From: Planctomycetota bacterium
Lineage (GTDB): Bacteria; Planctomycetota; Planctomycetia; Pirellulales; Pirellulaceae
Direction of reading: 5' to 3'
DNA length: 64,000 nucleotides
Assembly: GCA_014381825.1 (NCBI GenBank)
Contig: JACNKX010000107.1
Location: 96,485-160,484 of the forward strand
Shown: positions 52,122-63,053 of the stretch, piece by piece
How the letters are laid out: each line of letters starts with the position of its first letter
Numbering within the stretch: position 1 is the stretch's first letter
The notes under the pieces: model-generated
What the model was told of the DNA's origin: nothing
The model's database searches: none
The model's input: only the letters and a program-made list of their open reading frames with translations
Made by a program: the position numbers and the translations under genes

Positions 52122-55100
52122 TGAGCGATACCGTGCATCAAACCGGGGTGACCAGAGGCGATGCAATCCCCGCGAGGGAAGGAAGTTTGCGGTCCAAGTT
52201 GCTGCGTTCCCATCTCGCAGTAGCGGCGCTTTGCCTTGGAATGCTCATGATTATGCTGCTCGTGACATTTTGGCTGCGAGGCTACTCGTTGCGTCTGGCG
52301 AGCGTGCGCGGACCGACTGTGCGAAGTTCGACACAAGCATTAGCCGGCGTTCAGCGATCATTGGCTAGTTTACGTGGGTGGATGTTATTAGGAGACGCGA
52401 GCTTCAAAGCGGAGCGGTTCCGCGCTTGGAACGACGAGATTGATCCGGAGGTTGCTAATCTACGAACGCTCAGCGAAGAGTGGACCGATCCAGCGAACAA
52501 GGAACGGTTGACCGAATTGAGGCAGGCACTTAGTGATCTTAAAGACGCTCAGTGGTGGATCGAAGATGTTGCTCGCACACCCGGAAACGAACCGGCTCGC
52601 GTTCTGCTGACGCAGGAGGTGCAGCCGGTTTCCGACGCGATCGCTTCCGCCACCTCGGCGATGATCCAAAGCGAACAGCAGTTACCCAGCGATGGCCGCC
52701 GGTCGCTGTTGGTTGCCTTTGCAGACATGCGTGATGCCGTCGCTCGCAGCCAGAACTTTATGGCTCGCTTTGTGCAGAGCGCCGAGGTGGCAGACGAGCA
52801 AGCATTCCGTCGTGAACTTGAGCACGTCAAGACGCGAGCCATCGCGGTGGATGGTCAGAAAGAACTTTTGGAGCGAGAGCAATCCGAGCTGCTAAGGGTT
52901 ATTCAGGAAGAACTGTTGGCATACGAATCGCTATCCAACCAAGCGATCGAACTTCGCAAGTCGGAACTGTGGAACGTCGCGCAGTTCCGCTTAGCGAACG
53001 AAGCCGTTCCGATCGCTCGCAAGGCGACCAGCTTGCTGACGGCGATGTCGACGAACCAGGGAGATCTGATGCGGTCCGACGCCGCACTCGTCCGGAGCCT
53101 GAGCAACGCTTCGGTGGGCTTGTCATGTTTATTTATCATTGGCATCGCATTGACTGCTTTCGTGTTGGCGAGTCGCGCTGCGGGGCGACTTTCAGCGCCG
53201 ATTGCTGCCCTTTCCGAAGCCACGGCGCAGCTCTCGGAAGGCTCGCTGGTCACCGACATTCCGGTAACGTCACGAGACGAACTGGGCAGCCTGACGTCTT
53301 CGTTCAACCGTATGCGAGCATCGTTACAGCGATCGCAAGCAGCCCTAAGGCAGCAAGAAACGCATTCGCGCACGATCGTCGAATCCTCCCCAAACGCGTT
53401 GCTCATGGTGGGAGAGGATGGCCGAATCATCCTGGTGAACGCGCAACTGGAGGCATTGTTTGGCTACTCGCGCGATGATTTAATCGGACAACTCGTGGAG
53501 ATGCTGGTTCCTGATTCGATTCGGGACACGCATCATGAACTTCGCGACGAGTTCTTTCGTTCGCCGAAGCCACGCGAGATGGGTGCGGGGCGTGATTTGT
53601 TTGCGCGACATAGCGACGGGACGCAGATTCCGGTCGAGATTGGGATCACGCCCGTCGAGCTCCAGGACGGGATTGCGGTACTAGCCGCCATCATCGATCT
53701 TCGCGAGCACAAGCAAATCGAGGCACAGCTGGCTCGACAGGCCTTCGAAGCCACGTTGTTACACCAGACCGTCGCCATCGCGGGTGACACGATTCGGTTC
53801 GAGGACGCCCTTCAAGACTGCATTGATACCGTTTGCGAGTTGACAAAGTGGCCTGTGGGTCATGCCTATCTCCCAGCAGAAGACGGCAGCGTGCTGATGC
53901 CGACCAAAATCTGGCATTTTCGAGCAGGCGGCGACTACGGTACCTTCCGTGAGGTGACAGAAAAAACGACGTTCGCCATGGGAATCGGCTTGCCCGGGCG
54001 AATCTGGCAGTCCGGTGAACCGGCATGGATCGTCAATGTACAGACGGATGCGAACTTTCCACGCGCGAAGTTGTGCGATGACCTCGGTGTAAAAGGTGCG
54101 TTTGGGTTTCCGATCACCATCGGTAAGCAAATCGTAGCCGTGCTGGAATTCTTCATCGACGACGAGATGGAGCCTGACGCAAACCTTCTCGAGACAGTAG
54201 GAATCATCGGTGAACAAGTTGGACGAGTGTTGGAGCGTCAGCGAGCACAAGAGGAGCTGCGCGTTGCGAAGGAGAATGCGGAAGCTGCAAGCAACGCGAA
54301 GAGCGAGTTCCTGGCTAACATGAGCCATGAGATTCGCACGCCGATGAACGGCATCATCGGAATGGGAGAATTACTGGCACATACGAAGTTGGACAGCGAG
54401 CAGCACGACTACCTCGGGTTGATTCAGCAATCGGCGGATTCGCTGCTATACCTTCTCAACGACATTCTCGATTTCTCGAAAATTGAAGCTGGAAAACTCG
54501 AACTAGAGAAGATCGGATTCAGCTTACGAGACTGCATCGGTAAGACAGCGCAAACGCTTGCTGTCCGTGCCTCTTCGAAAGGGCTTGAACTGGCGTGCCG
54601 AATCGCGCCCGAGCTGCCGGATACGTTGCTTGGCGATCCGGGACGGCTGCGGCAGATTATCGTCAATTTGGCTGGCAATTCCATTAAGTTTACCAGCCAA
54701 GGCGAAGTGCTAATCGAAGTCACCGCGGCGTCTTCCCGCGACGATGAAACCACACTTCAATTCTCCGTCAGGGACACGGGAATTGGGATTCCGGCGGAGA
54801 AGCAAGAGTCGATCTTCGAAGCCTTCTCGCAAGCCGACACTTCCACGACGCGGCAGTTCGGCGGGACAGGACTTGGACTCACAATCTCATCGCAGCTCGT
54901 CGAAATGATGAACGGAGAGATTTGGATGGAGAGTGAAGTTGGCACCGGCACGATGTTTCACTTCACAGCGAAATTCGGGGTGTTACACGATGAAACGGGA
55001 TACGGACCGGCGAAGTTGACTTCGTTACATGAAATGCCCGTGTTGATCGTTGACGACAATGAAACGAATCGCCGAATCTTGCACGAAGTTCTCAGTTCAT

Positions 55101-56284
55101 GGGGCCTGGAACCGTCTGTTGCAGAAGATGGCCCGACCGCGCTCCAGGAGCTACAGCGTGCGACGGCACGTGGAGCGTCGTATCAACTTGTTATCCTCGA
55201 TATGATGATGCCAGCGATGGACGGTTTCGAGCTGGCGGAACACATGAATCGGCAAAGTGATCTCGCGGAGATGACAAAGATCATGATTTCGTCTGCCGCT
55301 CGACCCGGCGATGTGGATCGTTGCCGCGAATTGGGCATCGCGCGTTACTTGACGAAACCGGTGTTGCAATCCGACTTGCTGAACGTCATTCTCGATCTCG
55401 CGGGCGAGCCGGTTATTGACGAGATCTTGGCGAGGGCACCTGCGACGAGCGATCGGCAGACGAAACTCAAGATACTGCTGGCCGAAGATGGTTTAGTGAA
55501 TCAGCGAGTCGCCGTCGGATTGCTGGAAGCGCGAGGTGACGAAGTGGTTGTCGCGTCGAATGGTCGTGAGGCTGTCGCGGCAATCGAGCGAGACTCGTTT
55601 GACCTCGTGTTGATGGACTTGCAAATGCCAGAAATGGACGGTATCGAGGCGACCGCAATGATTCGTGGTTGGGAGAAGCAATTTCAACATCGAACGCCGA
55701 TCATCGCGATGACCGCCGCGGCGATGAAGGGCGACCGTGAGAAGTGCCTTGAAGCGGGAATGGACAACTATATCTCGAAGCCCGTCAATGCGCGAGAACT
55801 TTACCAATTGCTTGATGAATACGCCTCGAAAAAGGAAGCGACCGGCAGCCGAGCGATCAGCGACGAGCAGGACATCGTGCCGGATCCAGCAGTCCGCGTC
55901 GATCCGCGCCGGGTGACCGCCTTCACATCCCCGCCTCAGGACGGAGTGATCGACCTTGCCGTGGCGGCGGAGCAAATCGCTGGCGGAGATGATCAGATCC
56001 GAGAAGTCGCTCAGATCTTGATCGATGAATGTCCAAGGTTGATGGGAGCGATCGAAGAGGCTTTATTATCCTCCGATACGTCGCGACTTGAGCGCGCAGC
56101 ACATACGCTGAAAGGAGCCGCCGACGTGTTTGGTGCGAAGCGAGTTGTTGACGCGGCTCGATGCGTCGAGAAGCTTGCTCACGACCGAAAACTCAGCGAA
56201 GCTGAAACAGCAATTGACGATTTGAAACAGCAGGTTGCAGAACTCGCAACTGCTTTGCGCACCTATGTAGGAACCGAATCATGA
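52121..56284 (+). CDS. Hybrid sensor histidine kinase with HAMP, PAS, GAF, two receivers and Hpt
   Basis: 1387 residues. TM1 (about 31-53) and TM2 (about 330-352) bound a helical periplasmic sensor. Then come HAMP (about 355-408; [13 protein letters not shown]), PAS (about 415-530; [20 protein letters not shown]), and GAF (about 550-700; [15 protein letters not shown]). HisKA follows with [20 protein letters not shown] (His736), then the ATPase domain ([34 protein letters not shown]). Receiver 1 has [12 protein letters not shown] (Asp1027), receiver 2 has [13 protein letters not shown] (Asp1166), and the Hpt domain has [15 protein letters not shown] (His1328). This is a BarA/phosphorelay architecture able to pass phosphate onward. 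Stop and start codons overlap with both neighbours, so all three genes form one operon. Confidence 0.95.
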   Translation: MSDTVHQTGVTRGDAIPAREGSLRSKLLRSHLAVAALCLGMLMIMLLVTFWLRGYSLRLASVRGPTVRSSTQALAGVQRSLASLRGWMLLGDASFKAERFRAWNDEIDPEVANLRTLSEEWTDPANKERLTELRQALSDLKDAQWWIEDVARTPGNEPARVLLTQEVQPVSDAIASATSAMIQSEQQLPSDGRRSLLVAFADMRDAVARSQNFMARFVQSAEVADEQAFRRELEHVKTRAIAVDGQKELLEREQSELLRVIQEELLAYESLSNQAIELRKSELWNVAQFRLANEAVPIARKATSLLTAMSTNQGDLMRSDAALVRSLSNASVGLSCLFIIGIALTAFVLASRAAGRLSAPIAALSEATAQLSEGSLVTDIPVTSRDELGSLTSSFNRMRASLQRSQAALRQQETHSRTIVESSPNALLMVGEDGRIILVNAQLEALFGYSRDDLIGQLVEMLVPDSIRDTHHELRDEFFRSPKPREMGAGRDLFARHSDGTQIPVEIGITPVELQDGIAVLAAIIDLREHKQIEAQLARQAFEATLLHQTVAIAGDTIRFEDALQDCIDTVCELTKWPVGHAYLPAEDGSVLMPTKIWHFRAGGDYGTFREVTEKTTFAMGIGLPGRIWQSGEPAWIVNVQTDANFPRAKLCDDLGVKGAFGFPITIGKQIVAVLEFFIDDEMEPDANLLETVGIIGEQVGRVLERQRAQEELRVAKENAEAASNAKSEFLANMSHEIRTPMNGIIGMGELLAHTKLDSEQHDYLGLIQQSADSLLYLLNDILDFSKIEAGKLELEKIGFSLRDCIGKTAQTLAVRASSKGLELACRIAPELPDTLLGDPGRLRQIIVNLAGNSIKFTSQGEVLIEVTAASSRDDETTLQFSVRDTGIGIPAEKQESIFEAFSQADTSTTRQFGGTGLGLTISSQLVEMMNGEIWMESEVGTGTMFHFTAKFGVLHDETGYGPAKLTSLHEMPVLIVDDNETNRRILHEVLSSWGLEPSVAEDGPTALQELQRATARGASYQLVILDMMMPAMDGFELAEHMNRQSDLAEMTKIMISSAARPGDVDRCRELGIARYLTKPVLQSDLLNVILDLAGEPVIDEILARAPATSDRQTKLKILLAEDGLVNQRVAVGLLEARGDEVVVASNGREAVAAIERDSFDLVLMDLQMPEMDGIEATAMIRGWEKQFQHRTPIIAMTAAAMKGDREKCLEAGMDNYISKPVNARELYQLLDEYASKKEATGSRAISDEQDIVPDPAVRVDPRRVTAFTSPPQDGVIDLAVAAEQIAGGDDQIREVAQILIDECPRLMGAIEEALLSSDTSRLERAAHTLKGAADVFGAKRVVDAARCVEKLAHDRKLSEAETAIDDLKQQVAELATALRTYVGTES

Positions 56285-57168
56285 CTAGCGTTCTTGTCGT
56301 GGATGATTCCCCTTTGGACCGAAAGATCGCCGGTGGCATCTTGGAAGCGGAAGGCATGACCGTCGCGTATGCCGAGAACGGTCAAGAGGCCTTAGACGAG
56401 ATGGCAAGAGCGAAGCCCGAACTTGTGTTGACCGATCTGCAAATGCCCGTCATGGATGGACTGGAACTTGTCCGCCAGATCAAGATTCATTACGCAGCAA
56501 CTCCGGTGATCCTGATCACACGTGCTGGGAGTGAAGAGATTGCCGTGGAGGCCTTGCGAGTCGGCGCATCCAGCTACGTACCGAAACGCAACTTGAAACG
56601 CGATCTCGGTCGAGTCTTGGAAACGGTTATGACGGCGATGGAGACGTTACGGGAACAGGAGAAGGTCCGCGATCTGCTTCAACAGTCAGAAAGTTATTTC
56701 GTCGTTGGTTATGATCCGGGGGCTCCGAAAGCTTTGATCAGCCACTTGCAGAACAGTCTCGCCCAAGCCTGTATTGGAGACGAGTCGGATCGGCTTCGCG
56801 TTGGCACTGCGTTAGCCGAGGCATTGACGAACGCCATCGATCACGGCAATTTGGAGCTAGATTCAAAGCTTCGCGAAGAGGGTTTGATGACCTACCGCGA
56901 GGCTGGTCAAGAGCGAGCCTCGAAAGACCCATTTCAACACCGCAAGGTACACGTGACCGCGCGATTGACACCGGGCGCAGCCACGTTCATCATTCGCGAC
57001 GAAGGCCCTGGTTTCGATCCCTGCTATCTTCCTGATCCTACTGATCCCGAAAATATCACCCGACCCAGCGGTCGCGGCGTCATGTTGATTCGCACCTTTA
57101 TGGACGAAGTCAGCTTCAACGAGGTCGGCAACGAGATCACCATGGTGAAGCGAAGCTCAGTTTCCTGA
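56281..57168 (+). CDS. Response regulator fused to an RsbW-like ATPase domain
   Basis: 295 residues, overlapping the kinase gene by 4 bp (ATGA). Residues 1-120 are a receiver ([32 protein letters not shown] with Asp52, the Lys at VPKRNLK). A helical linker ([20 protein letters not shown]) leads to an anti-sigma-factor-type HATPase domain with [31 protein letters not shown] and [14 protein letters not shown]. RsbW-like domains switch anti-sigma or phosphatase partners. With the upstream phosphorelay kinase, this suggests a phosphorylation-controlled partner switch; no STAS or SpoIIE partner is visible nearby. It converges with the decarboxylase gene. Confidence 0.93.
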   Translation: MTSVLVVDDSPLDRKIAGGILEAEGMTVAYAENGQEALDEMARAKPELVLTDLQMPVMDGLELVRQIKIHYAATPVILITRAGSEEIAVEALRVGASSYVPKRNLKRDLGRVLETVMTAMETLREQEKVRDLLQQSESYFVVGYDPGAPKALISHLQNSLAQACIGDESDRLRVGTALAEALTNAIDHGNLELDSKLREEGLMTYREAGQERASKDPFQHRKVHVTARLTPGAATFIIRDEGPGFDPCYLPDPTDPENITRPSGRGVMLIRTFMDEVSFNEVGNEITMVKRSSVS

Positions 57169-57172
57169 GTCG

Positions 57173-58849
57173 TCAGACGCGTTGCCCCAGCCGTTCGCCA
57201 AGTCGCTGGAGCGGACGACTCGCATCATCCGTGCTGAGATGAACGTGCAGCAAGCTCATGCCGTTGCGATCGGACCATGCCTTTGTTAGTGCTGCATCAA
57301 AGTCGCCTTCCGTCGAAATCTCGTATCCGGTGCCGCCACGCAGAAGTTCGGGGAGCTTGTGATAGTTCCATCCATGAATCTTGTTATATTCCCAGTCGCC
57401 TTCGTGCAGCATCCGTTCAGTGCCATAACCTTGATTGTCCAGCACGATGATAATGGGTGCGAACCCGTGTCGGACAATTGTTGAAAGTTCCATGCCAGTC
57501 ATCTGGAATGCGCCGTCTCCGCAAATCACGAGCACACGATCATTGGGTCGCGCGACTTGCGCTCCCAACGCAGCTGGAACCGAGAAGCCCATCGACGTGT
57601 AATAAGCGGGGCTGATGAAGTCCGTTCGATCGTGCGTTTGGATCTCCGTCGCGGCGAACAGCGAATCGCCGATGTCCGCGATAACAATCGTCTCGTCGTC
57701 GATCTGTTGGTTAATACGCGCGATCATCCGCTCGATGGTGATCGCCGAATCATTTGACGACTGATATTCTACTGCCGAATGCTCCAACGACTTGGGAATG
57801 ATCCGCGGCGAAGAACTCGGGTTACGCGCGGTCAGCTCGCTGATAAAGTCGCCAAGCAGCACGCCGTGATAGTGATGATGGTGAATCCGCAACTGCTCGC
57901 TTGTGGCATAGATGCACTTGGCGGGATCTAGGTTGGCGGTATAGATCCCAAGATTCACGTCCGTCATGAACGTCCCTAATAATACGATGCAATCGCTCTC
58001 TTCCACGAACTGAGTCAATTCGGCGCGGCCCATCGCGCCTTCGTAAATGCCAATGTACAGCGGATGCGTCTCGCGAATGACGCTTTTTCCGAGCAATGTC
58101 GCTGCGATCGGAATCTGTGTCTGCTCGGCGAGCAAGAGCAAGTTGTCTTGCAACCCAAAGCGATGGATCTCGACGCCGGCGATAATGATTGGCTTCTTGC
58201 TGTTCGCGATCAGCGCGGCCGCTTCATCGGCCGCCTCGGCGGCTGCGTTCATGTCACTCGTCAACTCAGGCAGCTGATACGGATGATTCACATGGGGCAC
58301 AACGTTAACCATGTCGCGGGGAAGTTCGATGTAGACCGGTCGCTTGAATCGCGTAGCAGCGTCCAGCACGCGATCGATCTCTCGGAACGCACTGACGGGA
58401 TCGGATAATTCTGTGCCCGCGACGCACAGCTTCTCGAAGACTTCCATTTGAGTGCGGAAGTCTCGCACCTTGTGGTGCAACAGCGGATTGTTGACTCGCT
58501 CGTTAAGACCGGGGGAACCTGAAATCACAACGACGGGCGACTTTTCGGCGTATGCACCGGCGATTGAATTGCAGACGCTCAAGCCGCCAACGCAGTACGT
58601 CACACAAACGGCTCCCAACCCGTTCAGTCTCGCGTACGCATCGGCAGCATAGCCGGCACAATCTTCACGAGTACATCCCACGACGTTGATCGGACTCTTC
58701 TCTAACATGCTGTAAAGCGTCAGCACATAGTCGCCCGGGATGCCAAAAAGATCACGCAGCCCGTAATCTTGCAGTCGTTTTATCAGGTACTCGCCAATCG
58801 AGAGGCCAGCCGAGTTTTGTGACTGTGACGATACGTGCATGGGGGACAT
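57173..58849 (-). CDS. ThDP-dependent alpha-keto acid decarboxylase (pyruvate/indolepyruvate decarboxylase-like)
   Basis: 558 residues from the ATG at 58849, which has AGGAG 8 bp upstream. The N-terminal PP-binding half has [20 protein letters not shown], a Glu in [20 protein letters not shown], and [20 protein letters not shown]. The middle domain has [20 protein letters not shown]. The pyrophosphate half carries the ThDP motif [18 protein letters not shown] with [12 protein letters not shown]. The layout and length match the pyruvate/indolepyruvate/phenylpyruvate decarboxylase group, which makes aldehydes from 2-oxo acids in the cytoplasm. The preferred 2-oxo acid is not decidable. It lies 1.7 kb from the ilvC/ilvH genes but on its own transcript. 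Confidence 0.9.
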   Translation of the reverse strand: MSPMHVSSQSQNSAGLSIGEYLIKRLQDYGLRDLFGIPGDYVLTLYSMLEKSPINVVGCTREDCAGYAADAYARLNGLGAVCVTYCVGGLSVCNSIAGAYAEKSPVVVISGSPGLNERVNNPLLHHKVRDFRTQMEVFEKLCVAGTELSDPVSAFREIDRVLDAATRFKRPVYIELPRDMVNVVPHVNHPYQLPELTSDMNAAAEAADEAAALIANSKKPIIIAGVEIHRFGLQDNLLLLAEQTQIPIAATLLGKSVIRETHPLYIGIYEGAMGRAELTQFVEESDCIVLLGTFMTDVNLGIYTANLDPAKCIYATSEQLRIHHHHYHGVLLGDFISELTARNPSSSPRIIPKSLEHSAVEYQSSNDSAITIERMIARINQQIDDETIVIADIGDSLFAATEIQTHDRTDFISPAYYTSMGFSVPAALGAQVARPNDRVLVICGDGAFQMTGMELSTIVRHGFAPIIIVLDNQGYGTERMLHEGDWEYNKIHGWNYHKLPELLRGGTGYEISTEGDFDAALTKAWSDRNGMSLLHVHLSTDDASRPLQRLGERLGQRV

Positions 58850-58959
58850 GATCGACACTCCTGTTACGTACGAGACGACGAAACGGTGCCCGGCGCATCG
58901 AGGTGGGAGTATCCAGGCCGGGCATCTATAGAAAACATACGCCGCAAAGCGAATGGCGA

Positions 58960-59184
58960 CTACGCGGATCTACGACCACGCAGCAGCAAAGCCCAACCAC
59001 CAACGAAGATTGCAACAAATCCAAGGACAATGCCGCCACGAACGACATTTGGAGCGAAGGCGATTTGCCCGGTCGTTTCGTCAATGCCGAAAAGAAATGC
59101 CCCCAATGCCAGGATTGAACCCCAAACTGCAACTGCTAACATCACTCCGATTAAGAGTCGCTGTCTGTCGTCAGTTTTTGGCAT
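58960..59184 (-). CDS. Small two-helix membrane protein
   Basis: 74 residues from the ATG at 59184. Two membrane helices ([40 protein letters not shown]) flank a short loop ([14 protein letters not shown]). It overlaps the 3' end of the preceding gene by 14 bp. The end RGRRSA is positively charged. No family is recognised; it may be the membrane partner of the 100-residue protein encoded just upstream. Confidence 0.6.
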   Translation of the reverse strand: MPKTDDRQRLLIGVMLAVAVWGSILALGAFLFGIDETTGQIAFAPNVVRGGIVLGFVAIFVGGWALLLRGRRSA

Positions 59185-59473
59185 CGGTTGTGGCTGCACT
59201 GGAAGACTCAAGTTTCGTTAGTTCAGAGAACTCGTCGAGCGTCACTGTCGTGAGGTCACCGGCGTCTCGCTTTAGCACGATGACGTCGCTGAACACTTTG
59301 TCGTCAAAGTTGCGGTTGTGATGCAAGCTATGTCGACGACGTTCCTTCTTCACCACCGTACCAACCGTCGTCGCCATCCAGGTACGAAATCCGACCTTAA
59401 CCTCGTGCTGAACCTCGACGCGATCGCCGGGTTCAAGGGCGTTGTAGACTTCCAGTGTCTGAGGGTAAGGCAT
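59171..59473 (-). CDS. Conserved-looking small beta-rich protein, unknown function
   Basis: 100 residues: LEVYNALEPGDRVEVQHEVK, RTWMATTVGTVVKKERRRHS, LHHNRNFDDKVFSDVIVLKR and LTTVTLDEFSELTKLES. The strand pattern and GDRVEV start suggest an SH3/KOW-like barrel. It lies 22 bp after the stop of ilvC on the same strand, so it may be the third gene of the ilv transcript. The function is unknown. Confidence 0.65.
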   Translation of the reverse strand: MPYPQTLEVYNALEPGDRVEVQHEVKVGFRTWMATTVGTVVKKERRRHSLHHNRNFDDKVFSDVIVLKRDAGDLTTVTLDEFSELTKLESSSAATTDAKN

Positions 59474-59495
59474 GCAGAGATCTTTCAGCGGGTCT

Positions 59496-60500
59496 TTAGA
59501 CTTCTTTGACGTCGATCCACGTCATTAAGCTGCGGAGTTGGCGACCGACTTCTTCGAGCTTGTGGTTCCGATTGCGACGACGCGTGGCCTTGAAGGAGGG
59601 AGCACCGGCTCGATTCTCCGAGATCCAATCGCGAGCGAACTCGCCGTTTTGAATTTCGGTCAGAATCTTTTTCATTTCGGCGCGTGTCTCGTCCGTGATG
59701 ATGCGCGGGCCGCGCGTGTAATCGCCGTACTCGGCGGTGTTCGACACACTGTAACGCATGTAGTTCAAACCGCCTTGGTAGAACAAGTCGACGATCAACT
59801 TCAATTCGTGAAGACACTCGAAGTAAGCCATTTCGGGTTGGTAACCGGCATCGACCAATGTGTCAAACGCGGCTTTGACCAGTTCACTCACACCGCCACA
59901 GAGTACAACTTGCTCGCCAAACAAGTCGGTTTCCGTCTCTTCTTCGATGGTCGTCTCGATGACACCGCCACGAGTTCCACCGATGCCTTTGGCATAGGCC
60001 AAGCCAAGCTTCTTCGTCTCTTCGGAAGCTCCTTCGCCGAGTGCGATCAAGCTGGGAACGCCGCCGCCTTTTTCAAACTCACTGCGGACGAGATGTCCTG
60101 GGCCCTTTGGCGCGACCAGCAACGTGTCGACGCCTGCGGGCGCTTCGACCTGACCGAAGTGAACATTGAAGCCGTGCGAACACATCAAAATGTTGCCGGG
60201 GCTAAGATGTTCGCGGATTTGGCCACGGTAAATATCGCCTTGAACTTCGTCGGGGAGCAGGATGTTGACGAGGTCGCCTCGCTTGGTGGCTTCCTCGATC
60301 GGCAGCGGATCGAATCCGTGACTGACCGCAAGATCGTAATTCGGACTGCCGGGGCGCTGGCCGACGACGACGTTACAGCCGCTATCTTTCAAGTTCTGCG
60401 CCTGGGCATGGCCTTGCGAGCCGTATCCGAGGATCGCGATGGTCTTGTCTTTTAAGAGGGACAGATCAGCGTCGTTATCGTAGTAAATCGTTGCGGGCAT
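59496..60500 (-). CDS. ilvC: Ketol-acid reductoisomerase
   Basis: 334 residues, typical of class I (short-form) KARI. The NADPH-binding start is IAILGYGSQGHAQAQNLKDS (about 20-39) with the GxGxxG-like motif; VNILLPDEVQGDIY follows. The catalytic domain has VDTLLVAPKGPGHLVRSEFE, GGTRGGVIETTIEEETETDL with metal-binding acids, EQVVLCGGVSELVKAAFDTL and YFECLHELKLIVDLFYQGGL. It converts 2-acetolactate or 2-aceto-2-hydroxybutyrate to the dihydroxy acid in valine, leucine and isoleucine synthesis. It follows ilvH by 17 bp, an arrangement common in bacteria; the large subunit ilvB is not in this window. Confidence 0.97.
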   Translation of the reverse strand: MPATIYYDNDADLSLLKDKTIAILGYGSQGHAQAQNLKDSGCNVVVGQRPGSPNYDLAVSHGFDPLPIEEATKRGDLVNILLPDEVQGDIYRGQIREHLSPGNILMCSHGFNVHFGQVEAPAGVDTLLVAPKGPGHLVRSEFEKGGGVPSLIALGEGASEETKKLGLAYAKGIGGTRGGVIETTIEEETETDLFGEQVVLCGGVSELVKAAFDTLVDAGYQPEMAYFECLHELKLIVDLFYQGGLNYMRYSVSNTAEYGDYTRGPRIITDETRAEMKKILTEIQNGEFARDWISENRAGAPSFKATRRRNRNHKLEEVGRQLRSLMTWIDVKEV

Positions 60501-60517
60501 CGTATTTGGTTCTTTCT

Positions 60518-61063
60518 CTACTTCAAGTACTTGCGAATTGAGCTGTCGTGTAACTGAGGTCCGTCTGTCGACGCGTCTTCGTCATTGCGTCCTCGGACCA
60601 TAGCGATTCGACCGGTTCGTACCAATTCCGTGATTCCGTAAGGTCGCATCCGTTCAATAAAGGCCTCGATTTTGGTTTCTCGGCCAGAGATTTCGATCAT
60701 GATTTCGTCATGCCCAACATCGACGATGCGGCCCCGAAAGATATCCACCAGTTCGCGGATTTCACTTCGTTGGCCGCCGGGCGGCGATTTGACCTTCAGC
60801 AGCATCAAGTCGCGTTCGACGTGTTCGTGGGCGCTGACATCGTCCACTTGAACCACCGTGACAATCTTCTCAAGCTGCTTGCGAACTTGCTCCAAGACGC
60901 GCTCGTCGCCGACCACCACAAAGGTCATGCGCGAGAGATTGGGCGTCTCGGTTTCGCCGACTGCTAATGAATCGATGTTGTATCCGCGCGACGCCAGCAT
61001 CCCTGAGATGTGTGATAACACCCCGGGCACGTTCTGTACGACTGCGGACAGGACATGACGCAT
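60518..61063 (-). CDS. ilvH: Acetolactate synthase regulatory (small) subunit
   Basis: 181 residues from the ATG at 61063 (MRHVLSAVVQNVPGVLSHIS), the family N-terminus. The frame extends upstream to 61240 but with unrelated sequence. The N-terminal ACT domain (about 1-75) shows GVLSHISGMLASRGYNIDSL, VGETETPNLSRMTFVVVGDE and QVRKQLEKIVTVVQVDDVS. The C-terminal half (DEIMIEISGRETKIEAFIER) completes the IlvH/IlvN fold. It binds valine for feedback inhibition of the catalytic subunit, which is not encoded nearby. It directly precedes ilvC. Confidence 0.96.
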   Translation of the reverse strand: MRHVLSAVVQNVPGVLSHISGMLASRGYNIDSLAVGETETPNLSRMTFVVVGDERVLEQVRKQLEKIVTVVQVDDVSAHEHVERDLMLLKVKSPPGGQRSEIRELVDIFRGRIVDVGHDEIMIEISGRETKIEAFIERMRPYGITELVRTGRIAMVRGRNDEDASTDGPQLHDSSIRKYLK

Positions 61064-61249
61064 CAGGCTCTCGTGGCTCCCAGTGGAAGGTAAACGTTCA
61101 CCGCAGTCGTCGTCGCGGTGGAAGCGTAACTCCAATGACATCAAGGCAAACCGGAATGATAGTTGCCGATTTGCCCAGACACAAGGGGCAATGAAAGGGC
61201 TGACGCGATCCGGCCACGGACGTATGATGAGAAGCCCCAACGGGTTAGG

Positions 61250-61867
61250 CTACTCCCAGAACTTCCACCACGGCTTCGCCGCCATCGTCGGAGCAGCGCC
61301 GTACTTTCGGCCAGTCGGGCCAATCGAGTCGGTCATCTTGGTACGCATCATCTTGGCACCTGCGAGCTTCGCATCCATCATGTTCGCGCCAGTCAGATTC
61401 GCTCCGGTCAAGTTCGCGCCAGTGAAGTCGGCTCCACGAACATCGGCATTCGATAGATCGACATCGTTCAGATTGCCCCGTAGATCGGTCATCGACGCAT
61501 CCACGCCCTTCATGCTGGTTCCCGTCATATCGACGCCTTCGAATCTGGCGTAACGCATTGTCGCGCCGTCGAGAACTGCATCGCGCAGCATCACGTTTTT
61601 TGCGATCGCTTCGGTGAGGATCCCGTCCGTTAGATCAATGCCGTCCATCAAAGCGTTCGTCAAAATCGCGGCCTGCAAGTCCGAACCTACTAGTTTAGCT
61701 CCCGTCATGTCGGCACCGTGTAGATCGGCTCGTTCGAGCTTCAGGCCCGAAAGATCCAACTCGCGCAAGTCCGCGCCAGCCCATTTGGCACCAATGAGCT
61801 TCTGGCCCTCGAAGGATTCTGCTTGGAACAGTAGCTCGCCACTGTCCTTATGCTTGATCTCGATCAT
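61250..61867 (-). CDS. Pentapeptide-repeat protein
   Basis: 205 residues made almost wholly of A(D/N)LxG-type pentapeptides: LIGAKWAGADLRELDLSGLK, ERADLHGADMTGAKLVGSDL and ADFTGANLTGANLTGANMMD. These form a right-handed quadrilateral beta helix. There is no signal peptide or membrane anchor. Some such proteins mimic DNA against gyrase; others are of unknown role, and nothing here decides. It is divergent from scpA. Confidence 0.93.
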   Translation of the reverse strand: MIEIKHKDSGELLFQAESFEGQKLIGAKWAGADLRELDLSGLKLERADLHGADMTGAKLVGSDLQAAILTNALMDGIDLTDGILTEAIAKNVMLRDAVLDGATMRYARFEGVDMTGTSMKGVDASMTDLRGNLNDVDLSNADVRGADFTGANLTGANLTGANMMDAKLAGAKMMRTKMTDSIGPTGRKYGAAPTMAAKPWWKFWE

Positions 61868-62131
61868 TGCTATCGATCCTGTGCCTTGTTCTCTGTTCCC
61901 GTGAGCTGGCAGAACACCAGCGTGTGCTACTTTACCAAAGGTGAGTGTTCAAGCCAACTTAACACCTTTCCAGATCCCCCATTCAGCGAATGCACTCGTA
62001 TCCCACTTGCCTTCACTTGGGCCAGCCAAGAGATTCTCAGCGGATTCGCTCGACCCGTTGAAGTTCTTGGTATAACGAAGACGATTCGTATGGTTAGCAA
62101 GTTCCTGCCATTCTCGAGCAATCGGATTCCC

Positions 62132-62932
62132 ATGGACTTTCGGGTAGATTTGACGACCTTTCGCGGCCCGCTCGATCTGCTGTTGTATTTAGTGCGCAAG
62201 CACGAAGTCGACGTCGCGAATATTCCGATTGCGGAAGTAACGGACCAATTCCTGAAGTACATCGAAGTCTTAGAACAGCTTGACGTTGACGACGTTGGTG
62301 ATTTTATCGAGATGGCGAGTACGCTTCTCGAGATGAAGTCGCGTCTCGTCTTGCCGAGCGATGACGAAGAGACGGAGGAGCTGGATGACGCCCGCGAGGA
62401 TCTCGTTCAGCGGTTGCTCGAATACAAGAAATACAAAGACGCGGCCAGCATGCTCGAAGAGCAGAGCCGCGACTGGCAGCAACATTATCCGCGGTTGCAA
62501 AACGATCTCCCGCCGCGCAAGCTGGATTTGGGCACGCAACCGATTCACGAGCTTGAACTATGGGACTTAGTGAGTTCTCTCGGTCGGATCATGCGTGACA
62601 AGCAAGTTACCAAGCCGTCGAACATCGTTTACGACGACACTCCGATCCATGTCTACATGGAGCGGATTCACACGAAACTCGTCGATGAGAAGCGTGCGTC
62701 ACTGTCCGAGATGCTGGAAGGCGGAATGCACAAGTCCGCGATGATTGGTGTCTTCCTGGCCGTGTTGGAGTTGGCTCGTCACCACAGCGTCCGCACGGAG
62801 CAAGATCATCTTCATGGCGAGATCTGGCTCGTCCCCGACAAAGACTTCAGCGCCGAAGCGGACTTCTCACAGGCGGATTCCTACGGGGATCGTACCATCA
62901 ACGAGGACGATTTGCCCTCAAAGCCTCGTTGA
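62132..62932 (+). CDS. scpA: Segregation and condensation protein A
   Basis: 266 residues from the ATG at 62132 (DFRVDLTTFRGPLDLLLYLV). The frame opens earlier (61850) but that part overlaps the divergent pentapeptide gene and is not conserved-like. N-terminal ScpA motifs are KHEVDVANIPIAEVTDQFLK, DFIEMASTLLEMKSRLVLPS, and the C-terminal winged helix is ASLSEMLEGGMHKSAMIGVF, then LAVLELARHH. ScpA bridges the SMC heads with ScpB in chromosome condensation. The gene is followed by a terminator at 62973. Confidence 0.95.
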   Translation: MDFRVDLTTFRGPLDLLLYLVRKHEVDVANIPIAEVTDQFLKYIEVLEQLDVDDVGDFIEMASTLLEMKSRLVLPSDDEETEELDDAREDLVQRLLEYKKYKDAASMLEEQSRDWQQHYPRLQNDLPPRKLDLGTQPIHELELWDLVSSLGRIMRDKQVTKPSNIVYDDTPIHVYMERIHTKLVDEKRASLSEMLEGGMHKSAMIGVFLAVLELARHHSVRTEQDHLHGEIWLVPDKDFSAEADFSQADSYGDRTINEDDLPSKPR

Positions 62933-62972
62933 GAATGACAAATTCAGAAGTACCCAACCGCCCAACAACGAA

Positions 62973-63008
62973 GAAGCCCGAACGCCAATCATTGGGCATT
63001 CGGGCTTC
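62973..63008. terminator. Terminator after scpA
   Basis: GAAGCCCGAA (62973-62982) pairs with TTCGGGCTTC (62999-63008), with a further GCC/GGC pairing inside around AATCATT. It lies 40 bp after scpA's stop and before the convergent gene at 63054, so it may serve both. Confidence 0.85.
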
Positions 63009-63053
63009 ACTCATTCGTTCGTTATTGAGTGCGTCGATACTTCGGATTTCCGC

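Noticed and set aside
57173..61063. One operon from ilvH to the ThDP decarboxylase
   Set aside because: A gap of 110 bp after the small membrane protein, with a separate ribosome site, does not show read-through; a functional link is possible but not supported by sequence.
61850..62131. An N-terminal extension of scpA
   Set aside because: It overlaps the divergent pentapeptide gene and is not ScpA-like; the ATG at 62132 gives the exact family start.
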